A stretch of 64,000 nt of DNA from Paucisalibacillus algeriensis (GCF_000577245.1 NZ_CBYO010000022.1:496001-560000); one strand, 5' to 3'; shown: positions 11,001 through 19,724, numbered from the stretch's first letter. The notes: a model not told the origin generated them from the letters alone. Numbers and translations are program-made.

Positions 11001-12777
11001 CCTTGTCTATTAGCACTACTTCACTGTTAAAATCAATTCTATTTTGAATCATGGTGTAGTTATTAGTAAGAATTAATGCTGGTCTTGTATCCTCTATTAT
11101 CATATCTAATCTTTTATTTGGCAGATCTGGATCCAGAAAAACATAACATCCACCGGCTTTTAGGATACCAATTATCGCAACAATTACATCAGTTGAGCGC
11201 TCCATATATACACAAACAGGTGTATCTTTTTTTACCCGTTGCTTTATTAAATAATGAGCTAGTTGATTTGCCTTTTCATTCAATTCTTGGTATGTTAGTC
11301 TTTCATTTTCATAGGTAACAGCTACATGATGAGGAGTTCTCATAACCTGTTCTTCAAATAATCGATGAATGCATTTTGCCTTTTGATCTATTTGAATTTG
11401 GTTACTCCATTGATTATGTTGCTTTTCTTTATAGACTTCCGAAACGATTGGAAGCTTGTAAATTAACTCATTAGGATTTTCAACAATTCCTTCTATAAGA
11501 GTCTTTAGACTATCCAACAAAATGGCTATCGTTTCATCTTTAAAAATTGCTAAACTGTATTCAAACTTCAGGTTAATTGTTTCTTCATTAATATCAACGA
11601 ATAAGGTTAAGTCAAACTTTGAGGTACCATTATCAATGGGAATGGCATCACTCTTAATGTTAGCTAAATTTAATAAGGAATGAGATTGATTCTCTATAAC
11701 AAACATGGTTTGAAATAAAGGGGAATGGCCCATGTCCCTATTTGGTTGTAATTCTTCTACTAATTTTTCAAATGGTAACTCTTGATGTTGGTAAGCCTCT
11801 ACAGATGTTTCTCGAACTTTCCGAACTAACTGTTTAAAGGTATTATTTTCCTCAATACTTGTTTTGAAAACAAGTGTATTTACAAAAAAGCCAATTAAGT
11901 CTTCTGTTTCCTTTTGACTCCTGTTCGCTACTGGTGAGCCAATTAATAGGTCTCTTTGTCCAGTTATGCGATATAAAAATACTTTATAGGCTGTCAAGAG
12001 TGTCATAAATAAAGTACAACCTTCTTGATTACTGAAATGCATTAATTTATCTTTTACTTCCTTCAATAATACAATCTGCTTTTTAGCCCCTTCAAATGAT
12101 TGAACACGGGGTCTGGCATAGTCCAAGGGTAGGTTTAAGACAGGTAACTCTCCACTAAGCTTTTCTTTCCAATATGTCAATTGATGATCCATGTTTTCTT
12201 CTTGAAGCCAATTATGTTGCCACACTGAATAATCAGCATATTGTATTGGTAATTCCGACTTTTCCGTTTCTAAACCTTCTGTATACATGTTATAAAACTC
12301 GGATAGTTCGTTGAGAAATATCTCTTTTGACCAACCATCAAAAATGATATGATGCAAAGCGATAATTAATACAAAGTGCTCCTTATCCATCTTCAATAAC
12401 TTAGTCCTTATTAACGGACCCGTTTCTAAGTCAAAAGATTTCCGTGATTCGCCATGTAAAGTATCTATCAATTTATCGTTTTTTTGACTTTGAGAAAAAA
12501 ATGTACAGTCTTCTACATTGAATGGGACAGATATAGATGGAGAGATTGACTGAAAAGGCTCACCGTCCCTTTGTATAAAAGTAGTTCTAAGAATTTCATG
12601 CCTCTCTACAATTTTATTTATACTTTTTTCAAGTGCTAATATATCCAATTTGTTCGTTAAGGAAAATGCAAACGTAACATTATATACAGGTTTATCAGGA
12701 TTCAATTGATCGATAAACCACAATCTTTTTTGGGCATAAGATGCAGGTACTTCAAAGTGCAATTCATTGAAATCCAT
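5020..12777 (-). CDS. NRPS subunit 3 (C-A-T-C-A-T-C), 2585 aa
   Basis: Two-module peptide synthetase with an extra C-terminal condensation domain. Order and landmarks: C (HHIIFDGWS near residue 140), A (TSGSTGRPKG near 617, NHYGPSE), carrier (GGHS near 1006), C (HHIIFDGWS near 1200), A (TSGSTGKPKG near 1675, NQWGVTE near 1817), carrier (GGHS near 2073), C (HHIAWDGWS near 2267), then the end. The last domain has the condensation, not epimerase, motif set, so it should pass the chain to the A-T of the next subunit. Specificity residues of the first A domain, allowing a 2-residue insertion in A4, read roughly D-F-T-K-L-F-H-V-G, which shares K278/H322/V330/G331 with Asp-type codes; tentative. The second reads D-D-V-Q-I-S-Q-I-D, which I do not recognise. 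Spaced 18 nt from the upstream subunit and 16 nt from the downstream one. Confidence 0.97.
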   Translation of the reverse strand: MDFNELHFEVPASYAQKRLWFIDQLNPDKPVYNVTFAFSLTNKLDILALEKSINKIVERHEILRTTFIQRDGEPFQSISPSISVPFNVEDCTFFSQSQKNDKLIDTLHGESRKSFDLETGPLIRTKLLKMDKEHFVLIIALHHIIFDGWSKEIFLNELSEFYNMYTEGLETEKSELPIQYADYSVWQHNWLQEENMDHQLTYWKEKLSGELPVLNLPLDYARPRVQSFEGAKKQIVLLKEVKDKLMHFSNQEGCTLFMTLLTAYKVFLYRITGQRDLLIGSPVANRSQKETEDLIGFFVNTLVFKTSIEENNTFKQLVRKVRETSVEAYQHQELPFEKLVEELQPNRDMGHSPLFQTMFVIENQSHSLLNLANIKSDAIPIDNGTSKFDLTLFVDINEETINLKFEYSLAIFKDETIAILLDSLKTLIEGIVENPNELIYKLPIVSEVYKEKQHNQWSNQIQIDQKAKCIHRLFEEQVMRTPHHVAVTYENERLTYQELNEKANQLAHYLIKQRVKKDTPVCVYMERSTDVIVAIIGILKAGGCYVFLDPDLPNKRLDMIIEDTRPALILTNNYTMIQNRIDFNSEVVLIDKEELTHETTENIKEADSLQQLAYVIYTSGSTGRPKGVAIEHSQLLNYCQGVSGKIDFHKDSNFAMLQSFAVDFGHTMLFPPLLNGGNIHIISKELIFEPNLLLDYLSEKEIDYLKITPTHYAALQNKENNIRLLPRKALIFGGEPLSRKLIQDLQLLDSSCTVFNHYGPSETTVGVLIYELTKEDIHNTSLHVPLGKPIPNTRVYILDEHLQQVPTGIPGQLYIAGDSVGRGYINNKDLTNQYFLSNPFEEHSRLYKTGDVVKYLHNGNIEFVGRNDRQVKIRGHRVELNEVTAVIRKHKQIKDVVIKTVGEQDKEIVAFLVIDQDNPLDISKLQHYYREILPEYMIPTRFIALEKLPLLSNGKVDIKSLEVPEESMEKNTSKTKPRNSTEQQIHELIKKLLDKNIIDIHDNFFELGGHSLLAIKFAYQLNETLEINIPVRWIFEYPTIFRLSHQIEKSKEILTKNNNLEMIPRVSRSIPQMLSYDQKRIWFMDNLEPNSSLYNEYLALSIKGSFEIDILEKSINRIIDRHEILRSTFEDKDGEPQLIIHENIRIDIDFVDLSNREGNVILDQLIIEEIDKPFDLQTGPLIRCKLIKVGELDYKLVIVIHHIIFDGWSINILLDELSIIYEEIQAKKELSLPELSIQYADYSNWQNNLFSEEKLSEKLGYWEKKLGGDLSVLNLPTDYPRPSLPSYRGSKKRLRLSKEFKNKLLEIGRKEEATPFMVMLTAFKVLLYRYTGQTDLLIGTPVANRSRREIENLIGLFVNTLVVRSDLTQEISFNELLRQVKETTLEALANQDLPFEKLVEQLQPNRDISHTPIFQTMFVYNKPTNSLQIGDAHSTPYKVNSKNAKFDLTLYVNEEDSGLDIILEYSTDLFKDETITRMVHHFQQLLISISDYPNDSIGTLSLLSKQERNKLVYEWNQTEVSIPNNACLHELIEKQVEQSPNAVAVRMGSNYITYYQLNKRANQLANYLRGLGVQTNMPVGVCQHRSIELVVSLLGIMKAGGAYVPLNVEGPESRNLSILEESGARICLINEDIRANNLADIKLVNIKEAKSELEKEDSGNLSLGQKSNSLVSVYFTSGSTGKPKGVANLHQGWVNRMLWMQQRYGLREGEAVLQKTTLTFDDSAVEFFWTLMFGGCIALMEPELHKDPKAILDSIIDNRASFVQFVPSMLTLFLDEISEENKDNLTCLREVISSGEALMPSVVEKYFSKLNVNLNNQWGVTEVSIDSTVYTVKPNQTFPKHVIPIGKPIANNTIYILDKRLQPVPVGVQGDIYIGGIGLADSYINNQEKTKESFIENPFVHSQKMYKTGDRGYFLTDGNIVLLGREDDQIKINGQRVEIGEIETTISSYEKVNNCAVVAVKKGSKYVLNTFYTLENRESIEGSITPITNHEFRTFLKDRLPGYMIPHHFILMEELPVGTSGKIDRKSLQRLENKHTEYNMDFIAPQSEIEAKAVQIWKDILEEEIVGVTDNFFELGGHSLDAVRANKRMNRELGINMPLIEFFRDPTIKSILDNALVWKEESLPQLSRVLEENKRYPLSHAQLRQWIQHKFDQQNALGFKYVAEINDEIDVEAMKLAFRELAKRHSTLRTIFEEHEGIPYQMIMNVIPNELEFYDLSSYMDEIKYAKFKNLLNEYLATPFDLAKGGLIKLRLYKLNEKQYVLVRRIHHIAWDGWSHNIMMRELEHYYQLFKVDKGLEMKSPFPYQYVDYSEWQNRLLLEGKLNHQKDYWINKLNGFNSPPRLSNDENLVFEKMEPQLLSLDSDETKTLNEISKKYGVTPYMTLLTVIKMWISKVTKETDITIGSPYAGRTQPELEEIVGILNNPVVLRTNLSGNPSFIEALQRVKETALNGQENQDFPFDIVIEELKKGNSLYNIIFIWQNASEAFPTLDGMRLNHFSLKDYLEGEDVLTELPEDPSVQYDLYIQVTSKTETKIKTYYNSTRFSSQTVERFLQEIYSTLKQVLENHQIRVNQIDLTEQVNLDAIF

Positions 12778-12795
12778 AAATATATATCCTCCTAA

Positions 12796-15700
12796 CTAAC
12801 GTTGAATTGATCTTCTAACAAACTGATTTCTAGAAATCCTACCAATTTTAACTTCCGAATGAACCTGTTGTTTTGTGTTCCTGATCTTATATACTTCTTC
12901 AGCTAAATCTTTAAGTGTTGGAGATTCAAATAGTTTAATTAATGAAATATCTGTGTTACATTCTACGTTTATCTTTGTTGCAACTTTGATTGCTAATAAG
13001 GAGTGCCCTCCCAATTTAAAGAAGTTATCATGTATTCCAATAGATTGTACTCCTAAAACTTCCCTCCATATGTCCGCAATCGTTCTTTCTTCTGGAGTTC
13101 TGGGTTTTATATATTTGGAATTAATTTGTTCCATTCTTTCAAATTTAGGAAGTCGTTTTAAATCTAGTTTTCCGTTTGGCGTAAGTTGTAAGTCTTTTAG
13201 AATCATATATTTTGATGGAACCATATAGTCTGGTAGACATTTCTTCAAATAGTCTTTTAATTCAGTTATAGAGAACGGATCTTTATTTTCTATCACTAGG
13301 TAAACCAACAATTCATTTTCATTCATAAAATCCTTACCTACCGTTACGATAGCATCCTTAATAGCAGAATAATTTCTTATGTTCTCCTCGATTTCTCCAA
13401 GCTCAATTCTGTAACCTCTTATCTTAATTTGTGAATCTTCTCTTCCTAAAAAAATTAAATTACCATCTTCCTGAAACTTAGCGATATCACCAGTTTTGTA
13501 TAATCTATCTCTAGCATCTGTACTGAACGGATTGTGAATAAAACTGTTTTTTGTTAATGTACTTTTATTGAGATAACCCTTACTCACTCCCACTCCACCT
13601 ATATACAACTCCCCAGGCACACCAATTGGAACTGGGTTCAATAGCTTGTCTAATACATACAATTTAGAATTTGTTATAGGCTTTCCAATGGGGATATAAT
13701 CGTAACTGCCCTTATAATCCGATGCAGTAAATGTTGAGCAACCAACCACTGTTTCGGTTGGTCCATATTCATTAATAAGAATAGTTTTTGGAGAATACTT
13801 TTTCCAATGATCAACTACTCCTTTTGGTAATGGTTCCCCTCCAAGAACTATCTTGTTAGTAAGTCCAACAAGTTCTTCAGAAGGAATTTCCTCATTGATA
13901 ATTTTCAGATGGGATGGGGTCATTTTCAAGACACTACTTCCCCTATATTCCATCAGTTTTTTAGATACCTCATATAAGTGATATGATTCCGGTATTAGGA
14001 CTACCTTTTTTCCAATTAAAAGAGGCGGTAATAATACTGTAATAGTAGAATCAAAGCTAATCGAAGTATGCACTACTGAACCAAATCCACCTGTATCGTA
14101 ATAATGATGTACTGCCCAGTGTAGGTAATTAGATAATGATTTATGCGTGACCATTACTCCTTTTGGCATACCAGTTGAACCAGATGTATAATTAATATAA
14201 GCAAGACTTTCCGGATCATACCGTAAAGCTAATTCCTTCGTTGAGTACCCATTTATTTCTTGTTTTAATTTATTATGCGATAAGACCATTAACGCATCAC
14301 CAAGCTCTGATTCATTAAATATGTTGCTATGATTAGAAATTAGAATACGAGAATGCGAATCTATAACCATATACTTTACACGCTCGGTAGGATAATTTAT
14401 ATCAATTAAGTTATAAGCAGCGCCAGCTTTTAATGTCCCCATAATTGTTATGATAAGTTCTATGGATCGTTCTAAATTTATTGATACAATTGAATCTTTT
14501 CCTATTCCCATTTCCTTTAAATAGTTTGCAAACTGATTGCTTTTTTCATCTAGTTCTTTGTACGTTAGTTGCTTATTCTCACATTCTACTGCAACATTAT
14601 TAGGGAATTTATTCACTTGATCCTTAAATAGTCCTTGTATATGGTGAATGCTACTATAATTATTTTCCTCATTTGTTCCCCTACTAAATTTCATTAGTAG
14701 CTTTCTTTCATCCTTTGGAAGAATTTGTAGCTCCGATATCTTTTTCTCTGGTTGATTAATAATCGATTCTAATATACAGAGATAATTAGCTAATAATCGC
14801 TTAATAGTCTCTCTTTTAAATAAGTCACTATTATATTCAAATTTAGCCCAAATGCCATCGACATCGTCTTCAATAAATAGAGTCAGATCAAATTTTGCTG
14901 TCTTATTCGTAACTTCATAAGGATGTGTTTGTAAACCTGTAAGATGGAAGGAGGACATTGGTGTATTTTGAAATGCAAACATAACTTGGAATATTGGTGA
15001 ATGACTTAAATCCCTGTTAGGATTTAGCTCCTCAACGAGCTTTTCAAATGGTAAATCTTGATTAGAATAGGCATTGATCGCGTAATTCTTGACCTGAGAC
15101 ATTAATTCTTTGAAAGTTTGTTCTTTCGATAGATCCGTACGAAAGACAATTGTATTAACAAAAAACCCTATCAAGTTTTCAGATTCTTTATGATTTCGAT
15201 TTGAAATTGGACTTCCTACAAGAAGATCGGTCTGGTTAGTATACCGATTCAATAATATGTTAAATGCAGCTAGAAGACTCATAAAAGGAGTTACCTTTTC
15301 CCTTATGCTCAGATTCTTCATCTCATTGAAAACAGAGTTAGGTATTTTTATCTTTTCACGTGCACCTTTGTAAGTTTGAATATTTTTACGTGAATAGTCA
15401 GTCGGTAGGTGTAATACGGGAAGCTCTCCAGATAGTTTTGTTTTCCAGTAATCCAATTGACTTTTCATTCTATCTCCATTAAACCAACGCTCTTTCCATG
15501 CATTGTATTCCTTATATTGAATTAAAATAGGATCTAAACCGGCATTTCTACCATTTAACGCTGAATTATAAAACTCGCTTATCTCCCTAATAAGGACATT
15601 CATAGACCATCTATCAAAAACAATATGATGAACAGAAATAAAGAATAGATGGATATCTTTTGCCATTTTCATCAAATTAAAGCGAATTAATGGACCTTCC

Positions 15701-17919
15701 GACAACTGAAATACAGTACTTATTTCTTTTTCCATTAACTCCTTTGCGATCGCGTCATTATTTTCTATATTCGATAAGTTTATCTCATTTAATTTAACTT
15801 CCAGATTAGCGTGTACTACTTGATAAGGCTCCCCATCTAATTCAGAAAATGTCGTGCGAAGAATCTCATGCCGGTTTACTACATTTTGAAGACTTTTTCC
15901 CATTATTGATATATCTAAAGTACCCTTAATTTCAACTGCAAAATACTCATTATAGACTGAACTATTTGGATGTAACTTATCTAAAAACCATAATCTTCGT
16001 TGAGAATAGGATAATGTATAATCTTCATAGGAGAGTCTAAAATTTTCTAATGGTATTTCTGTATTCTCTATCACACTACTATTGCATTTGGTTTCTACCA
16101 TTTTGGAAAACTCATCAATGGTAGAATACTCAAATAATGTTTCTACAGGTACTTCAATTTGTAAATCCATTCTAATTTGAGATATAACCTGTGTTGCTAA
16201 TATCGAATCCCCTCCTTCTTCAAAGAAATCTGTATGAAGATTTACTTCATTAAGGTCCAGTATATTACACCAGATATTAGCTAGATACACCTCCATCTTA
16301 GATTTTGGAATAGATTCACTATCCCATTCCATTTCTGTTTGTGACTCAGACAGGAGATTAACAAGTGATTTTTTATCAACCTTTCCGTTTACGTCTATGG
16401 GGATACGGGCTATTTTTATCCACCTAGTTGGTGTCATGTAACGGGGTAAATGTTTCTTTAAATGGTTCTTTAGTTCTTCTATTTCCAAGGGTCCATCCGA
16501 GATATAGTAAGCTGCTATACGTTTAACTCCGTTACTATTCACATAATCTAGAACTACACTATCTTTAATGAAGGAATGACTTTTTATCTTCTCATTTATC
16601 TCATTAAGCTCAATACGATACCCATTTATTTTAACTTGTGTATCACTTCTACCAATATAGATTATTTGACCATCATTCGTGTATTTTACCAAATCTCCTG
16701 TTTTATAAATCTTCTCACCTATACAGAACGGGTTATTAATAAACCGCTCTTTCGTAAGCTCCATATTGGTGTATCCACGAGCCAATCCCTTCCCTCCAAT
16801 ATATAACTCCCCTACAGATCCGATGTCTAAAGGATTTAGCTGCCCATCTAATATATACGTTTTAACATTCTCCTTAGGCCGTCCAATAGTAGGTTCGTTT
16901 CCTTCCTCAATTAGTGCAAAAGTAGAATTCACCGTACATTCCGTAGGACCGTAGAAATTATAGAATTCACTTTTACTAAATTTACTAGTAATTTCCCATA
17001 ATTTCTTATCAATTGGCTCACCACCAACACAAATAATTTGTGGTACAAATCTCTCGTTGTCTAATAGGCCCATTTGAATCAACGCATTTAAATGCGACGG
17101 CGTACAGTCTAATAAGTTAATTGAATTTTCTCTAATAAATGTTACGAATTGCTCTGGGTTTTTTCTGACACTATTAGGGATGATATGTAGCGTATGACCA
17201 TAAAAAAGACTAACAATCTGCTTCACTGAAGCGTCAAATACAACAGGAGCATTTAAACTTACATTCATCTTACCAATTGAAGGTCTGTAGATATTACTAT
17301 TAAAGGAATGGAAAAAATAGAAAACAGATTCATGCTCGATTTGTACCCCTTTTGGTCGTCCAGTTGAACCAGATGTGAATATAATATAGGCTAAATGACT
17401 TGGTTTCACGTCCATAGACAAATTTTTATCACTCTCCATAGAGAGCTTATTTTCAATTTCGTCTATACAAATAACTTTTCTATTTTCATCCGTAAATCTA
17501 CTTTTATATTTACTTTGTGTAACAATAAAATCTGATTGACTATCCTCTAAAATTACCCTCTGACGTTCCAGTGGATAATCTAAATCCATAGGAACATAGT
17601 GCCCACCTGCTTTTAAGATTCCAAATAATACTATTATCATATCAATCGATCGTTCCATAAGCATGGCTACACTAGTCTCTACTTGGACACCACTTTTTTG
17701 CAAAAAGTGTGCAACTTGATTAGCTTTCTCATTTAATTGTTTAAAAGTAATTACTTCGTCCTCATACACAACAGCTGGTCGTGTAGGGAACTTCAACACT
17801 TGTTCTTCTAATAATGTATGCATACATTTACTTTTACCTAGTTCAGTTTGAGTATTATTCCAATCATAAATAACTTTTTGATATTCTTTGGAGTTCTTTC
17901 TCATAATACGGTTTGGCAA
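12796..17919 (-). CDS. NRPS subunit 2 (A-T-C-A-T), 1707 aa
   Basis: Starts with a C-A linker (the usual YDWNNT segment near residue 19) and then an adenylation domain (TSGSTGRPKG near 180, NFYGPTE near 316), carrier (GGDS near 569), condensation (active-site region HHIVFDR near 764), adenylation (TSGSTGMPKG near 1243, NEYGPTE near 1381) and carrier (GGHS near 1636). The protein has no N-terminal C domain; the small upstream gene supplies one, so the first module is split over two proteins. In the internal C domain the final Gly of HHxxxDG is Arg; the catalytic second His and the Asp remain, so it may still work. Code of A1 read by eye: D-A-K-D-I-V-F-V-N (unassigned). A2: D-S-T-K-I-L-E-V-G, nearest to Asn/Asp codes such as DLTKLGEVG. 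The gap to the upstream gene is 18 nt; one operon. Confidence 0.97.
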   Translation of the reverse strand: MPNRIMRKNSKEYQKVIYDWNNTQTELGKSKCMHTLLEEQVLKFPTRPAVVYEDEVITFKQLNEKANQVAHFLQKSGVQVETSVAMLMERSIDMIIVLFGILKAGGHYVPMDLDYPLERQRVILEDSQSDFIVTQSKYKSRFTDENRKVICIDEIENKLSMESDKNLSMDVKPSHLAYIIFTSGSTGRPKGVQIEHESVFYFFHSFNSNIYRPSIGKMNVSLNAPVVFDASVKQIVSLFYGHTLHIIPNSVRKNPEQFVTFIRENSINLLDCTPSHLNALIQMGLLDNERFVPQIICVGGEPIDKKLWEITSKFSKSEFYNFYGPTECTVNSTFALIEEGNEPTIGRPKENVKTYILDGQLNPLDIGSVGELYIGGKGLARGYTNMELTKERFINNPFCIGEKIYKTGDLVKYTNDGQIIYIGRSDTQVKINGYRIELNEINEKIKSHSFIKDSVVLDYVNSNGVKRIAAYYISDGPLEIEELKNHLKKHLPRYMTPTRWIKIARIPIDVNGKVDKKSLVNLLSESQTEMEWDSESIPKSKMEVYLANIWCNILDLNEVNLHTDFFEEGGDSILATQVISQIRMDLQIEVPVETLFEYSTIDEFSKMVETKCNSSVIENTEIPLENFRLSYEDYTLSYSQRRLWFLDKLHPNSSVYNEYFAVEIKGTLDISIMGKSLQNVVNRHEILRTTFSELDGEPYQVVHANLEVKLNEINLSNIENNDAIAKELMEKEISTVFQLSEGPLIRFNLMKMAKDIHLFFISVHHIVFDRWSMNVLIREISEFYNSALNGRNAGLDPILIQYKEYNAWKERWFNGDRMKSQLDYWKTKLSGELPVLHLPTDYSRKNIQTYKGAREKIKIPNSVFNEMKNLSIREKVTPFMSLLAAFNILLNRYTNQTDLLVGSPISNRNHKESENLIGFFVNTIVFRTDLSKEQTFKELMSQVKNYAINAYSNQDLPFEKLVEELNPNRDLSHSPIFQVMFAFQNTPMSSFHLTGLQTHPYEVTNKTAKFDLTLFIEDDVDGIWAKFEYNSDLFKRETIKRLLANYLCILESIINQPEKKISELQILPKDERKLLMKFSRGTNEENNYSSIHHIQGLFKDQVNKFPNNVAVECENKQLTYKELDEKSNQFANYLKEMGIGKDSIVSINLERSIELIITIMGTLKAGAAYNLIDINYPTERVKYMVIDSHSRILISNHSNIFNESELGDALMVLSHNKLKQEINGYSTKELALRYDPESLAYINYTSGSTGMPKGVMVTHKSLSNYLHWAVHHYYDTGGFGSVVHTSISFDSTITVLLPPLLIGKKVVLIPESYHLYEVSKKLMEYRGSSVLKMTPSHLKIINEEIPSEELVGLTNKIVLGGEPLPKGVVDHWKKYSPKTILINEYGPTETVVGCSTFTASDYKGSYDYIPIGKPITNSKLYVLDKLLNPVPIGVPGELYIGGVGVSKGYLNKSTLTKNSFIHNPFSTDARDRLYKTGDIAKFQEDGNLIFLGREDSQIKIRGYRIELGEIEENIRNYSAIKDAIVTVGKDFMNENELLVYLVIENKDPFSITELKDYLKKCLPDYMVPSKYMILKDLQLTPNGKLDLKRLPKFERMEQINSKYIKPRTPEERTIADIWREVLGVQSIGIHDNFFKLGGHSLLAIKVATKINVECNTDISLIKLFESPTLKDLAEEVYKIRNTKQQVHSEVKIGRISRNQFVRRSIQR

Positions 17920-17937
17920 TGTTATCCCTCCGAGTAC

Positions 17938-19311
17938 CTAGAAAATATAATTTAATTTATTGTCTAAATAATTCTGCGTTTCATATTCATCCAATATGAT
18001 TGATATTCTTCTGTCTGGATTACTTATTAATCGCATTAACAGGGTTTCAAAATCGTAATACATTTTGGTTATTGTCTCTTGTTTAAAGAGTGACGTGTCA
18101 TATTCCATTACTACAGTTAATTCTTTTTCAAATTCTTGAAAGGTAATATCTATATCAAATTTTGCAGTATTAGCATCTAGGATTTTCCAAAAATGCTCAA
18201 TTCCCCCAAGGTTGATGCTATTTGGTAATATCTTACTTAGAAATGTAAACATAACTTGGATGAGTGGTGTATAGTACCCTTCACTCTTTAATCCTAAATC
18301 CCTTACGACTTTAATAAACGGTAATTTATGATTTGCTATGCCAGCAAAAGTATTTTTTCTGGTAATTTTAATTAACTCTTCAAATGTTGGATTAAGTGAG
18401 AAATCAGTCCTTATTACCACCGGATTAACAAAATGACCAAAGAGCTTATTGTTACCCCAATTCCGATTCGCTATTGGAGTACCTATTAAAATATCGTTTT
18501 GATTTGAATAGAAATGGTAGAGAGTACTCAAACCAGCTAAAATGGTCATGTTTAGCGTTACTTTTTGTTTACGGCTAAAATCCTTTAGCTTGTTAAACAA
18601 TATAGGTTCAACTGTAAAATATTTTTTATTTCCTACAAATGTCTTTTTTTGTGGACGTTCAAAGTCAGTGGGTAACTTTAATTGTTTACTACAGCCATCT
18701 AATGTTTTTTTCCAATAAGCTAATTGCTTCGCTGCAATTTTTCCTCCTACCCATTCCCTCTCTCTATAAACAAAATCTTTAAAAGTGATACCCTTTTGGC
18801 CTTCTACTATATCTTCTCCTTTTAGTAAGGTGTTGTAGTATTCCGATAGCTTATCAGTAATTAGACCAGTGGTAATACCATCTGCAATGATGTGATGAAC
18901 AACTATAGTAAAAACAAATCTTTCCTTTTCAAGCTGTATTAATGTACAACGGAAAAAATTTTCTTTCTCAAAATCAAACTTATACCTCGATTCTCTATGT
19001 AATATACGATTTAATTCTTCTGTACGCTTTTCTTCAGAGTATAAAGTCAAATCATAGAATGGAATATCTTTCTCATTCCATTCTGCTACGTACTGCATAG
19101 GATTGTCCGATTTATTAATAATCCTAGTTCGAAGTATCTCATGATTCGCAATAAGATAGTTTACTGCTTTTGAAATAAGTCCCTTATCTAGTGAACCATT
19201 AATATAAATTTCTCCACCTTCGTTATAATGAGGAGAAGCAAGTTTCATTTGAAGATCTAACCATAAGGACTGTTGACTATATGACAAAGGATATAACAAC
19301 CGATCATTCAT
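17938..19311 (-). CDS. NRPS subunit 1: stand-alone condensation domain, 457 aa
   Basis: A single condensation domain forming a whole protein. It starts with the C1-type segment YPLSYSQQSLW, has RT-containing C2 (HEILRTR), the catalytic HHIIADG near residue 138, IGTPIANR and a C-terminal latch/floor segment. It is the first gene of the operon and lies upstream of a subunit that begins with an A domain. It should therefore load or acylate the first amino acid in trans. First-position C domains often use an acyl-CoA (lipo-initiation), so a lipopeptide is possible, but no acyl-CoA ligase or thioesterase is visible here. ATG start at 19311 with a modest AAGGGG ribosome site. Alternative view: an originally single C-A-T-C-A-T protein that was split. 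The family call is firm; the starter role is inferred. Confidence 0.93.
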   Translation of the reverse strand: MNDRLLYPLSYSQQSLWLDLQMKLASPHYNEGGEIYINGSLDKGLISKAVNYLIANHEILRTRIINKSDNPMQYVAEWNEKDIPFYDLTLYSEEKRTEELNRILHRESRYKFDFEKENFFRCTLIQLEKERFVFTIVVHHIIADGITTGLITDKLSEYYNTLLKGEDIVEGQKGITFKDFVYREREWVGGKIAAKQLAYWKKTLDGCSKQLKLPTDFERPQKKTFVGNKKYFTVEPILFNKLKDFSRKQKVTLNMTILAGLSTLYHFYSNQNDILIGTPIANRNWGNNKLFGHFVNPVVIRTDFSLNPTFEELIKITRKNTFAGIANHKLPFIKVVRDLGLKSEGYYTPLIQVMFTFLSKILPNSINLGGIEHFWKILDANTAKFDIDITFQEFEKELTVVMEYDTSLFKQETITKMYYDFETLLMRLISNPDRRISIILDEYETQNYLDNKLNYIF

Positions 19312-19520
19312 TATTTAACAACCCCTTAGATATATTTAACTAGAATTTTTATTATTCCTAGCTTAAATATTAGATTCTATTACCTATCTTGTTTTCCCTG
19401 CCATTGGATATTGGGAAAAAAAATCGTTTTTCCCTTACTTAATAACCCAAAATTTACTTATTTGAAAAAAATATATCAATATAAATTTATCTATTAAAAT
19501 CCGTGATAATAATGACCTAA
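19312..19520 (-). promoter_or_regulatory. NRPS operon promoter/leader region
   Basis: AT-rich 209 bp between the upstream terminator and the first NRPS gene, so the operon promoter should be here. On the minus strand a TTGATA-like hexamer (around 19476) is followed by AT-rich sequence. Nearer the gene a hairpin GGGAAAAA-N6-TTTTTCCC occupies 19413-19434 in the untranslated leader. The ribosome site is AAGGGG, 10 nt before ATG. I could not recognise a clear PlcR- or NprR-type box. The binding site of the upstream peptide-responsive regulator, if it acts here, remains to be mapped. Confidence 0.45.
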
Positions 19521-19564
19521 AACAAAAGCAGGATAAGAACAATTGTTCTTATCCTGCTTTTGTT
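19521..19564 (-). terminator. 44-bp perfect palindrome, terminator of the regulator-peptide unit
   Basis: Two 22-nt arms with no loop in DNA (arm starts AACAAAAGCAGG, centre GAACAATTGTTC). In minus-strand RNA it is a very long stem followed by UUUUAGG, 23 nt after the peptide gene stop. It probably ends the regulator/peptide transcript before the NRPS promoter. Confidence 0.8.
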
Positions 19565-19586
19565 TTGCTATTTAATACTTTCTTAC

Positions 19587-19724
19587 TTATACCTCTTTTT
19601 CATAGTACGGCTTAAGCGGATCTGGATAGTCATCATCAGAAGATAATGGATTAGTGATGTTGAAAACTCCAAATAAAACTACTAAACTACAAAATAAAAA
19701 AGTCAGCCTTTTAATCTTTTTCAT
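19587..19724 (-). CDS. Candidate exported signalling peptide (NprX/PapR/Phr-like), 45 aa
   Basis: Small gene found by reading the minus strand after the regulator. AAAGGAGGTG ribosome site lies 7 nt before ATG at 19724; stop TAA at 19587. The product has a basic N-terminus (MKKIKR), a hydrophobic core of about 15 residues (LTFLFCSLVVLFGVF) and a polar acidic, proline-containing tail (SSDDDYPDPLKPYYEKEV). This is the layout of RRNPP pre-peptides: export by Sec, then cleavage to a short C-terminal pheromone. The first 14 nt overlap the end of the regulator gene, and its ribosome site lies inside the regulator's last codons, so the two are translationally coupled as in Rap-Phr and NprR-NprX. The mature peptide is unknown; a fragment of the acidic tail such as DYPDPLKP is a guess. 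Confidence 0.75.
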   Translation of the reverse strand: MKKIKRLTFLFCSLVVLFGVFNITNPLSSDDDYPDPLKPYYEKEV

